This document shows positions 1 through 6,454 of a stretch of DNA of 10,400 nucleotides, piece after piece (the stretch's first letter is position 1; each line of letters opens with the position of its first letter). The stretch lies in the NCBI GenBank assembly GCA_937959095.1, contig CALGLY010000268.1:1-10400 (forward strand), read 5' to 3'. The translations under genes and the position numbers were made by a program. The notes beneath the pieces were generated by a model. That model made no database searches and was not told the origin of the DNA. It saw only the letters and a list, made by a program, of their open reading frames with translations. This stretch comes from an uncultured Saprospiraceae bacterium (lineage in GTDB: Bacteria > Bacteroidota > Bacteroidia > Chitinophagales > Saprospiraceae).

Positions 1-1022
1 TAGGAGAAAGCGATATGCAGGATATGCTTTACTCCATCGTGACGGAAGATATTATCATTCTCCGTACGGATAGCGTGCGCTTGGCGGCTGGTGAAACCTT
101 GGATATACGCGTACCTGCAAGTGGATCGACCTACCGAATAGAAGTACCACAGGTAAACGATTTCCCTTTTGCGAGCCGACCAAGCGCAAGTGTGGAAGGC
201 TGCGGCACGAATGCAAGTGGCAACTCTAGCACAGGCATTATCAATCTCTTCTCACAAGGCGATTACGAACCTTATTTATCCATTGATTGCCAACAAAACA
301 TTGGTTCTTATGATCCAAATGATAAACGCGGGCTACCGCTTGGATTTTATGATGAACATTTCATAGAACCCAATACCGATTTAGAATATCAAATTCGCTT
401 CCAAAATACAGGGACGGATACGGCTTTCAATGTGGTCGTACTGGACACGCTTTCTGAGCATTTGAATTGGAATAGTATTCAAGCAGGGAGTAGTAGTCAT
501 CTGTATACTTTTGATAGATTGTCAGAGAATGTAATTCGTTTCCAGTTCCAAGATATTCTACTTCCTGATAGTACAACGAATGAAGTGGCTTCGCATGGAT
601 TTATTAATTTTAGAATAGCGCAAAACAGCGATGTGGCACTCGACTCTAGAATTGAAAATAGGGCAGCTATCTATTTTGATTTTAATGAAGCGGTAATTAC
701 CAATACTACTTTGCATACGGTAGGCATCGATTTTTTAGAGCTTTTAAGTCCTGTTGAGGAAATCACCCTATCTCTATTAGATGTACAAGTACAACCAAAT
801 CCGTTTACCACTTCTGTAGAAATCGGTTTAAAAGGAACAGTTTCTTATTTACCCTTACAATTCGAACTCTTCAATTTGCTAGGGCGAAAAGTACGAAATG
901 AACGGATGCTTCAAAACCCTTTTACTGTACATCGCAATCAACTACAAGCAGGTATTTATTTTTTCCGAATCAGTCATGAAGGAGAGGTATTAAGTACTGG
1001 AAAAATGGAATTAATTGATTAG
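1..1022 (+). CDS. T9SS type A sorting-domain surface protein, 3' part
   Basis: This is the C-terminal part of a secreted or cell-surface protein. The frame stays open to the left edge (codons GGA GAA AGC GAT precede the ATG at 15), so that ATG is internal and the true start lies outside. Counting from it, residues about 96-236 look like the DUF7619/DUF11-like beta-sandwich found near the end of many Bacteroidota T9SS substrates: SYDPNDKRGLPLGF, then YQIRFQNTGTDTAFNVVVLDTL, and RAAIYFDFNEAVITNT at the end. Residues about 256-335 are a type A sorting domain (Por secretion tail): VQPNPF, then FELFNLLGRKV, then LQAGIYFFRI. Known for the family: this tail directs export through the type IX system and is removed or linked to surface lipopolysaccharide. 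The upstream functional domains are not visible, so enzymatic or adhesive role is unknown. The family call is sure; the function is not. Confidence 0.9.
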   Translation, partial: GESDMQDMLYSIVTEDIIILRTDSVRLAAGETLDIRVPASGSTYRIEVPQVNDFPFASRPSASVEGCGTNASGNSSTGIINLFSQGDYEPYLSIDCQQNIGSYDPNDKRGLPLGFYDEHFIEPNTDLEYQIRFQNTGTDTAFNVVVLDTLSEHLNWNSIQAGSSSHLYTFDRLSENVIRFQFQDILLPDSTTNEVASHGFINFRIAQNSDVALDSRIENRAAIYFDFNEAVITNTTLHTVGIDFLELLSPVEEITLSLLDVQVQPNPFTTSVEIGLKGTVSYLPLQFELFNLLGRKVRNERMLQNPFTVHRNQLQAGIYFFRISHEGEVLSTGKMELID

Positions 1023-1054
1023 GGCAAATACTCTAAAATTAAGACACGTATTGA

Positions 1055-1087
1055 ATTTAGCCGCTTATGGGAAATAAGCGGCTAAAT
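1055..1087. terminator. Bidirectional terminator hairpin between convergent genes
   Basis: A perfect 13-bp inverted repeat, ATTTAGCCGCTTA (1055-1067) and TAAGCGGCTAAAT (1075-1087), encloses a 7-base loop. It lies 33 bp after the stop of the T9SS gene and 18 bp after the stop of the convergent RNase H gene, so it can serve both transcripts. Only the A/T ends of the arms supply a short U-run; there is no long U tract. Confidence 0.7.
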
Positions 1088-1104
1088 CGTTATCCAACGA
1101 GAAA

Positions 1105-1734
1105 TTACTTTCTCCCAAAATCCGCAGGAATTTCCCCCCAGTCTTTTGTTTCCCATTTCATTAAAGGTACTCTAAAATCGTGGGTTTTTAGCCAGTTTTC
1201 AGCCCGTTCGATGAGATCGTAGAGGTGTTCGGTACTGCTATTTCTAACGAGTGTCGTTTTGGCTTTTTTCTTTTTTACCCAAAGCATGGCGGTTCTGGAA
1301 TCAGAATAAATGGGAATATTAATTTCTTGTTTTTCGAGCATAGCTAAGCCATGTACTATGGCTAGGAATTCGCCTATATTATTGGTGCCGACGGCAAATT
1401 TCTGATGAAAAAATTGCATCCCTGTCTTTGTATCTACACCTTGGTATTCCATGCGCCCAGGGTTACCTCCACAGGCTGCATCTACTGACATACTCTTCCA
1501 GACAATTTTGCTTTTGGATACGTGTTTTACTTTCGGTTTTTTGCTGGCTACGCCACGCTGTACGTAGTCTTCGTACTTGCCCTTGAATGCGTCTACTGCC
1601 AGTTCTAGTCCTTCAAAAGACTTATATTTTGCGCCTGCAAATGCCTTGATTTGCGCTTGACATTCTGCCCAACTGCTATAAACGCCGGGCTTGTGTCCTG
1701 CCCACACTACATAATATTTTTTCTTTTTCGCCAT
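1105..1734 (-). CDS. rnhA: Ribonuclease HI with N-terminal hybrid-binding domain
   Basis: This 209-residue cytoplasmic enzyme should cut the RNA strand of RNA-DNA hybrids, clearing R-loops and primers. Residues about 6-53 form the RNase H1 N-terminal hybrid-binding (caulimovirus viroplasmin) domain: YYVVWAGHKPGVYSSWAEC, then Q-I-K, then FAGAKYKSFEG. A lysine-rich linker (about 60-80) follows. The catalytic domain shows VDAACGGNPG (D85), NNIGEFLAIVHGL (E122), YSDSRTA (D145) and the end WGEIPADFGRK (D205). These four acidic residues match the two-metal catalytic set, and the order and ending resemble the Bacillus halodurans-type enzyme, whose length is similar. The ATG at 1734 begins directly before the conserved domain. 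A lone gene, convergent with the T9SS gene and divergent from the kinase. A promoter-like element lies close upstream. Confidence 0.93.
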   Translation of the reverse strand: MAKKKKYYVVWAGHKPGVYSSWAECQAQIKAFAGAKYKSFEGLELAVDAFKGKYEDYVQRGVASKKPKVKHVSKSKIVWKSMSVDAACGGNPGRMEYQGVDTKTGMQFFHQKFAVGTNNIGEFLAIVHGLAMLEKQEINIPIYSDSRTAMLWVKKKKAKTTLVRNSSTEHLYDLIERAENWLKTHDFRVPLMKWETKDWGEIPADFGRK

Positions 1735-1758
1735 CTATCGCTAATTTTCATCTTTGGT

Positions 1759-1788
1759 TAAAGGTACGTTAAACAGCCTATTTCTCAA
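1759..1788 (-). promoter_or_regulatory. Putative Bacteroidota-type promoter of the RNase H gene
   Basis: Read on the minus strand, TTG (1788-1786) is followed after 19 bases by TACCTTTA (1766-1759), one base off the phylum's -7 consensus TAnnTTTG. This would leave a leader of roughly 15-20 bases before the ATG at 1734. The match rests on short boxes only. Confidence 0.4.
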
Positions 1789-1819
1789 CTGTTTTTAAGC
1801 TAACTTTGTTGAAAACCTA

Positions 1820-1945
1820 AGTACTAGGGCATAATTAAAATGTAAATACAATGAAAATTAAAATTCCATAGTTTAATTTTATGCATTGGAATTATATCCT
1901 AATACTTAGTATAAAACGCATTTCATGTATTTGAGTACTTGGGCA
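1820..1945. repeat. 12-bp direct repeat pair in kinase/RNase H spacer
   Basis: AGTACTAGGGCA (1820-1831) recurs as AGTACTTGGGCA (1934-1945), 11 of 12 bases identical, 114 bp apart. The second copy overlaps the TTG box of the proposed kinase promoter. Between them is the odd palindrome ATACTTAGTAT (1902-1912). These may be protein-binding sites in a spacer that otherwise is plain AT-rich DNA; chance cannot be ruled out. Confidence 0.35.
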
Positions 1946-1968
1946 AAGTTTTTTTTATTTTAATTTTT
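1939..1968 (+). promoter_or_regulatory. Putative promoter of the sensor kinase gene
   Basis: TTG (1939-1941), 19 bases, then TAATTTTT (1961-1968), which fits TAnnTTTG except for the last base. It would start transcription about 40 bases before the ATG at 2015. The surrounding DNA is almost pure A/T, so chance matches are likely. Confidence 0.3.
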
Positions 1969-2014
1969 ATTGCTATTTTAATTATGTCTCATTACTTACC
2001 TATATAAAAGTCTT

Positions 2015-3472
2015 ATGAATAAGAAAGCCATTAGAATTATTATTGGATTGATGGCTGTCGCTTCCATCGGCATCATTATTCTTCAATTTACCCTCATTCG
2101 CTCGGCTGTTTCTATGAAAGAAGCAGAGTTTGAGCAAGATGTATTTGATGCACTCAATGCTGTGGCTGAGCAGTTGGAAGAACAAGAACGCTACAATCAA
2201 CTGGATCGAGTGAGCGGCTTTTCGTTGCAACATCAGCGGGAAAATATCGTTATTGGGAGTTACAAAAAAGACTTTGGAGAATTCAACGATTCTCCTATAA
2301 CAGCTAGTGGATCTAGCCTGTTGACTGCAATTAACAATGGTGTTAACCCTTTTCTTAATCCACTTAGCGTAGGTAGTGATGCTCCCATTGAATTGCGCTT
2401 GCCCGACTTACAGCAACTCGATAATTTTATTCGACAAGAACTATTTGATAGAGGTATCAAGATTGATTATAGTTATGGTGTTTTCTCTATTCCTGACAAC
2501 ACCTTCGTGGTGAGGGATGGCTACTATACAGCAAAAGATGATAGTCCCAAAAGTTTTCTGCCAGGGGTTAAAAACCTTCATACTTCTGACTATCAAGTAA
2601 GTTTATTCTCTAGGACAGGAAAACCACCTGGAATGCTTATGATATTTTTTCCAAATATCACGGGCTTTGTATGGAGTAAAGTATGGCTCAACATTTTGGC
2701 ATCTATTCTCTTCACAGGAATCATGATGTATTGTTTCATTTATACGATCAATGTCGTCTTCAAGCAGAAAAAATTATCTGAAATGAAGACCGACTTTATG
2801 AACAATATGACGCACGAATTCAAAACGCCTATCGCGACTATCTCGCTTGCGGCGGATTCTATCAATAGCCCTATGATTTCGGGCAATCCAGATAAAGTAC
2901 AGCGTTTTGCGAATATCATTAAGCAAGAAAATCGCCGAATGAATAGCCAAGTGGAAAAAGTACTCCAAATGGCGAGTTTGGATAAAGAAGATTTCAGTCT
3001 AAAATTGGTAGGAGTGAATCTCCATGAAGTGATTAGAACTGCGGTGCAAAATATCGGGCTACAAGTAGAAAAACGCGATGGCAAAGCCTATGCTGACCTA
3101 AAAGCAGAACGCGCACTGGTAGAGGGTGACATGACACACATTTCTAATATTATTAATAATTTGCTCGATAATGCCAATAAATACTCCCCAGACAATCCTG
3201 AAATTTCTGTGCATACGCGCAATGTGCCGAATGGGGTAGAAGTCATCATAAAAGATAGAGGCATGGGAATGAGTAAAGAAGCTCGAAAACATATTTTCGA
3301 TAAGTTTTACCGCGTTCATACGGGCGATTTACACGATGTGAAGGGCTTCGGGCTAGGCTTGAGTTATGTGAAAGCGATGATGACGGCGCACAAAGGAACG
3401 ATAGATGTGAAAAGTGACTTGGGTAAAGGCAGTAGTTTTATCTTGTTCTTTCCGTTCTACATTAAGCCTTAA
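2015..3472 (+). CDS. Transmembrane sensor histidine kinase (RprX-like), orphan
   Basis: This is a 485-residue inner-membrane two-component sensor. A first membrane segment (about 6-28) and a second (about 222-248) bracket a periplasmic sensing region of about 190 residues that matches no domain I can name. The HisKA dimerisation/phosphoacceptor domain runs about 253-328, with the H-box NNMTHEFKTPI (H267). The ATPase domain follows: N-box NIINNLLDNANKYS (378-391), G1 DRGMGM (414-419), F-box IFDKFYR (427-433), G2 GFGLGLS (444-450) and the end GKGSSFILFFP. All catalytic boxes are intact. There is no HAMP or PAS domain. Kinases of this type in Bacteroidota usually sit beside an OmpR-family response regulator; none is present here. 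The next gene, 35 bp downstream, is an AT-rich SDR gene of quite different composition. Signal and target are unknown. Confidence 0.93.
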   Translation: MNKKAIRIIIGLMAVASIGIIILQFTLIRSAVSMKEAEFEQDVFDALNAVAEQLEEQERYNQLDRVSGFSLQHQRENIVIGSYKKDFGEFNDSPITASGSSLLTAINNGVNPFLNPLSVGSDAPIELRLPDLQQLDNFIRQELFDRGIKIDYSYGVFSIPDNTFVVRDGYYTAKDDSPKSFLPGVKNLHTSDYQVSLFSRTGKPPGMLMIFFPNITGFVWSKVWLNILASILFTGIMMYCFIYTINVVFKQKKLSEMKTDFMNNMTHEFKTPIATISLAADSINSPMISGNPDKVQRFANIIKQENRRMNSQVEKVLQMASLDKEDFSLKLVGVNLHEVIRTAVQNIGLQVEKRDGKAYADLKAERALVEGDMTHISNIINNLLDNANKYSPDNPEISVHTRNVPNGVEVIIKDRGMGMSKEARKHIFDKFYRVHTGDLHDVKGFGLGLSYVKAMMTAHKGTIDVKSDLGKGSSFILFFPFYIKP

Positions 3473-3507
3473 GGGGGCACTTAAAGGGTGGAGTACAAAG
3501 AAAAAAT

Positions 3508-4929
3508 ATGAGAATATTATTGACAGGAGCAACTGGCTATATCGGAAAAAGAATACTACCAGTATTAATCGAAAATGGTCATCATGTGATCTGTTGCGTT
3601 AGGGATCCTAAACGATTTAATCCTCCAAAATCAATTAAGCCCTTCATAGAAATTATTACAATAGACTTTTTAGATGAAGAATCATTAGTAAATATTCCTC
3701 AAGATATTGACGCTGCCTATTATTTAATTCATTCTATGTCAAGTTCAAAAGACTATGATAGACTGGAAGAAATTACAGCAATTAATTTTACAACGTATCT
3801 AAATAAGACGAGTGTAAAACAAGTAATCTATTTAAGCGGAATAGTTAATGAGGATAATTTATCAAAGCATTTGGAATCGCGAAAAAATGTAGAAAATATA
3901 TTAAACGATGGCCGATTTAGCTTAACAACTTTACGAGCAGGAATTATTGTAGGTTCAGGAAGTGCCTCCTTTGAAATCATTAGAGACTTGGTCGAGAAAT
4001 TGCCTCTAATGATTACCCCCAAGTGGTTAAATACAAAATGTCAGCCAATAGGCATTAGAGATGTGATCGAATTTCTTGAAAAATCACTTCTGAATGAAAA
4101 AATCTATGACCAAAATTTTGATATTGGTGGACCAGATATTCTTAGTTATAAAGAGATGTTACTTGACTTTGCTAAAGTTAGACGATTGAGAAGATGGATA
4201 TATACCGTACCAGTTATGACTCCAAAGTTATCATCATATTGGTTGTATTTTGTTACATCTACTTCATATAAGTTGGCTACCTCACTGGTTGAAAGTATGA
4301 AAGTTGAGGTTGTTTGTCGAGATAATAAGATTAATGATATTTTAGAAGTCAATCCAGAAAAATACATCAAAACAATACAACGAGCATTTTTAAAAATTGA
4401 AAGTAATCAAATAGTTTCTAGCTGGAAAGATTCTCAAATAAGTGGTATTAAAAAAATAAATATTTCTGATTTTATTGATGTCCCTAATTATGGCTGTTTT
4501 AAAGACATTAGAGAAAGGGACTTTGTATCACGTAAAGATACAGTTGGCAAAATATGGAGTATTGGAGGAGAAAATGGATGGTATGCTGCAAATGGCTTAT
4601 GGAAGCTACGAGGTTATATTGATAAAATATTTGGTGGTGTAGGTTTAAGACGAGGAAGAACGAGCCCTACAAATCTAGAAGCAGGAGATGCATTGGATTT
4701 TTGGAGAGTAATCTATGCCAATAAAAAAGAAGGAAAATTGCTCTTGTTTGCAGAAATGAAAGTACCTGGTGAAGCTTGGTTGGAATTTAAAATAAAGGAA
4801 AATAAATTGATACAAACAGCAACCTTCAGACCGCATGGACTATTAGGAAGACTTTATTGGTATTCAGTCGTACCTTTACACGAAATTGTGTTTAGAGGGA
4901 TGATAAATGAAATAACTAAACCTAAATAA
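3508..4929 (+). CDS. NAD(P)-binding SDR family protein with C-terminal DUF2867
   Basis: This 473-residue protein is an atypical/extended SDR of the NmrA/YbjT-like type. The N-terminus carries the Rossmann dinucleotide loop TGATGYIG (6-13, G-x2-G-x2-G) and a basic patch VRDPKRF (31-37) that often goes with NADP(H). AYYLIHSM (70-77), VIYLSGIV (106-113) and LRAGIIVGSGSASFEIIRDL (142-161) are typical of the family. Residues about 335-468 are a DUF2867 domain, with IWSIGGENGWYA, RRGRTSP, GEAWLEF and TATFRPHGLLGRLYWY. The length agrees with known SDR-DUF2867 fusions. The substrate is unknown. The start ATG sits right before the Rossmann strand. Although it lies only 35 bp behind the kinase, its DNA is far more AT-rich (sampled 60-base lines have 13-24 G+C, against 26-29 in the kinase), so the pair is probably not an old operon and the gene may have been acquired. 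Confidence 0.9.
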   Translation: MRILLTGATGYIGKRILPVLIENGHHVICCVRDPKRFNPPKSIKPFIEIITIDFLDEESLVNIPQDIDAAYYLIHSMSSSKDYDRLEEITAINFTTYLNKTSVKQVIYLSGIVNEDNLSKHLESRKNVENILNDGRFSLTTLRAGIIVGSGSASFEIIRDLVEKLPLMITPKWLNTKCQPIGIRDVIEFLEKSLLNEKIYDQNFDIGGPDILSYKEMLLDFAKVRRLRRWIYTVPVMTPKLSSYWLYFVTSTSYKLATSLVESMKVEVVCRDNKINDILEVNPEKYIKTIQRAFLKIESNQIVSSWKDSQISGIKKINISDFIDVPNYGCFKDIRERDFVSRKDTVGKIWSIGGENGWYAANGLWKLRGYIDKIFGGVGLRRGRTSPTNLEAGDALDFWRVIYANKKEGKLLLFAEMKVPGEAWLEFKIKENKLIQTATFRPHGLLGRLYWYSVVPLHEIVFRGMINEITKPK

Positions 4930-4956
4930 GGCAATCTCGGCTAAGTGTCGCCACGT

Positions 4957-5757
4957 TTAGCAGTCATTGTTTCTTTCGAAATACTTCATAACTATTTCAA
5001 AAACAATTACTCTTTTTATAAATTTCTCGTTAAAATTTATTTCTTCATTTTTCAAGAAAAAATGCCCTATCCTTTGATATCCATATGTCCCACCATATAC
5101 ACCTCTTTCTTCCAAATATCCTTCTATATCAATAGATTTGTTTTCTAAGGATTTAAGGGTATTTATGAAACTACTTTCAGATACGTCCTTGAAGTAGCCC
5201 TGATTTCTAATCTCATTTATTTCATCTGATAAAGTATGCCCTGGTGGAAATATCCCAATGTTAAAACCTATATATTCTTCAGATTCTAAAACCAGAGAAT
5301 CTTTGATGAATAGTTGGTGCATTTTTCCTTCTTGAGTCTCTTTTATATTTTCAACGTCTCCAAACGCTGTAAAATCTTTATTCCCTTCTTGATCTATTGT
5401 AATGATTACTTCTGATTCAGCAATAACTTCATAGACTGTATCATACTTCAAATTTATTATTTTATGTTCTAGTGTGCTATTTCTGTAATCATCTATTAAT
5501 CTGCATAGTTCATTTTTATTGTATTTTAGTTGGCGGGAATTATCTATTAATATATGATTCAAAAAGCTTTTTGTACTTGCTTCAAAACTGCCCTCAGCGT
5601 AATTATCGCTTAGTAATTTATTGTAGAAACCTTCCCACTTTTTTAATACGATTAAATCGGAATCTAAAAGCTTTCTTTCAAATTCATCTTTACTATTAAT
5701 AGCATTACAGGATTGAAGAATAATCGCAAGTAGTATCAAGAAATAATAAATTCTCAT
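4957..5757 (-). CDS. Putative lipoprotein of unknown function, 266 aa
   Basis: The N-terminus MRIYYFLILLAIILQSC is a lipoprotein signal with lipobox LQSC and modified cysteine C17, so the mature protein should be membrane anchored, probably on the outer membrane. Acidic residues follow soon after (CNAINSKDEFE), which in some Bacteroidota helps surface export; that is only a suggestion here. The rest is soluble, mixed alpha/beta in look, and rich in Glu, Lys, Ile and Asn. I recognise no domain. The C-terminal stretch ERGVYGGTYGYQRIGHFFLK (about 225-244) looks like a structured core. It is convergent with the SDR gene (27-bp gap, no clear terminator) and shares that gene's AT-rich composition (one sampled line has 15 G+C of 60), unlike the lipoprotein gene 67 bp upstream. 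The ATG at 5757 is set by the signal peptide. Confidence 0.75.
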   Translation of the reverse strand: MRIYYFLILLAIILQSCNAINSKDEFERKLLDSDLIVLKKWEGFYNKLLSDNYAEGSFEASTKSFLNHILIDNSRQLKYNKNELCRLIDDYRNSTLEHKIINLKYDTVYEVIAESEVIITIDQEGNKDFTAFGDVENIKETQEGKMHQLFIKDSLVLESEEYIGFNIGIFPPGHTLSDEINEIRNQGYFKDVSESSFINTLKSLENKSIDIEGYLEERGVYGGTYGYQRIGHFFLKNEEINFNEKFIKRVIVFEIVMKYFERNNDC

Positions 5758-5824
5758 ATTGGCTGGATAATTTTGGTATTTCTAATAGGTTACTAAAATC
5801 AAGCTTGTCAAAGACAACTAACCG

Positions 5825-6403
5825 TCAACCACCGTTGCTTGCAGCTTCGCGTTTCGCTTTATCTACACTTAGGTCGGAAACGACAGCTTTGACTTCATGC
5901 TTTAAATCTTGCTTAAATATTTTCACTTGCCGATTGCCATCTATACGGACATACACATAACCACGTTCTTCATCTCCCATGCGCGTAAAATCGCCATACC
6001 ACCTACCTAGCGCATCCACTACATCGAGCAGCAGACTGTCTGTAGCGAGTTGCTTATTCCAAGGAGACCAAGCATCGTAGGCAAAATTCATTGGTACACT
6101 TGCTATTTTTCCATCTACAAAGGTCGGGTAAAAGAACATTTTGCTAGGGTGGCTTAGGGTGTCACTCATATCTACCTGTACGGTGATGTTGCTTGGTCCT
6201 TGCATCATCTTGTTCTCCTTATTCATGCGCCAGCAATAGTCATAAAATTCTTGCTGTGGCATACCTAGGTAGACATCTAGATAAACGCTATCCATCCGAA
6301 TGCCTTTTGCCATCTCTTGGCGAAGCATCCGCTGATAATCCGTCTCGGATTGGCAGGTGGAAAAAAGAATTCCTAATAAGAAGAGAAAAAAAAGATGCTT
6401 CAT
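5825..6403 (-). CDS. Putative lipoprotein of unknown function, 192 aa
   Basis: MKHLFFLFLLGILFSTC is a type II signal peptide with lipobox FSTC and C17 as the lipidation site. The mature part (about 175 residues) has YLDVYLGMPQQEFYDYCWRMNKE (about 42-64), a pattern of aromatic and acidic residues, then a segment with FYPTFVDGKIASVPMNFAY. A possible helix around TDSLLLDVVDALGRWYGDF precedes the strand-like YVYVRIDGNRQVKIFKQDLKHEVKAVVSDL and a short polar tail. No family recognised. The gene follows the T9SS type B gene by 51 bp with no terminator or promoter visible between them, so co-transcription is likely, and it may work with that protein at the outer membrane. Codon use and base composition match the type B gene, not the AT-rich genes beyond it. 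Confidence 0.75.
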   Translation of the reverse strand: MKHLFFLFLLGILFSTCQSETDYQRMLRQEMAKGIRMDSVYLDVYLGMPQQEFYDYCWRMNKENKMMQGPSNITVQVDMSDTLSHPSKMFFYPTFVDGKIASVPMNFAYDAWSPWNKQLATDSLLLDVVDALGRWYGDFTRMGDEERGYVYVRIDGNRQVKIFKQDLKHEVKAVVSDLSVDKAKREAASNGG

Positions 6404-6454
6404 GCTTGAAGACTTGAGTTTAATTGTTTGTTGAATTTATTCTTTCGTTTTGCC

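Noticed and set aside
3414..3602. Short plus-strand frame bridging the kinase end and the SDR start, as a remnant response regulator
   Set aside because: The translation shows no receiver-domain motif and overlaps two solid genes in another frame.
4930..4956. Terminator between the convergent SDR and lipoprotein genes
   Set aside because: Only a GGC/GCC 3-bp stem can be drawn in the 27-bp gap.
5788..5823. Hairpin after the 192-aa lipoprotein gene (TTGTC/GACAA, with outer GGTTA/TAACC) as a terminator
   Set aside because: The stem is only 5 bp with a gap to the outer arms and no U tract follows; too weak to call.
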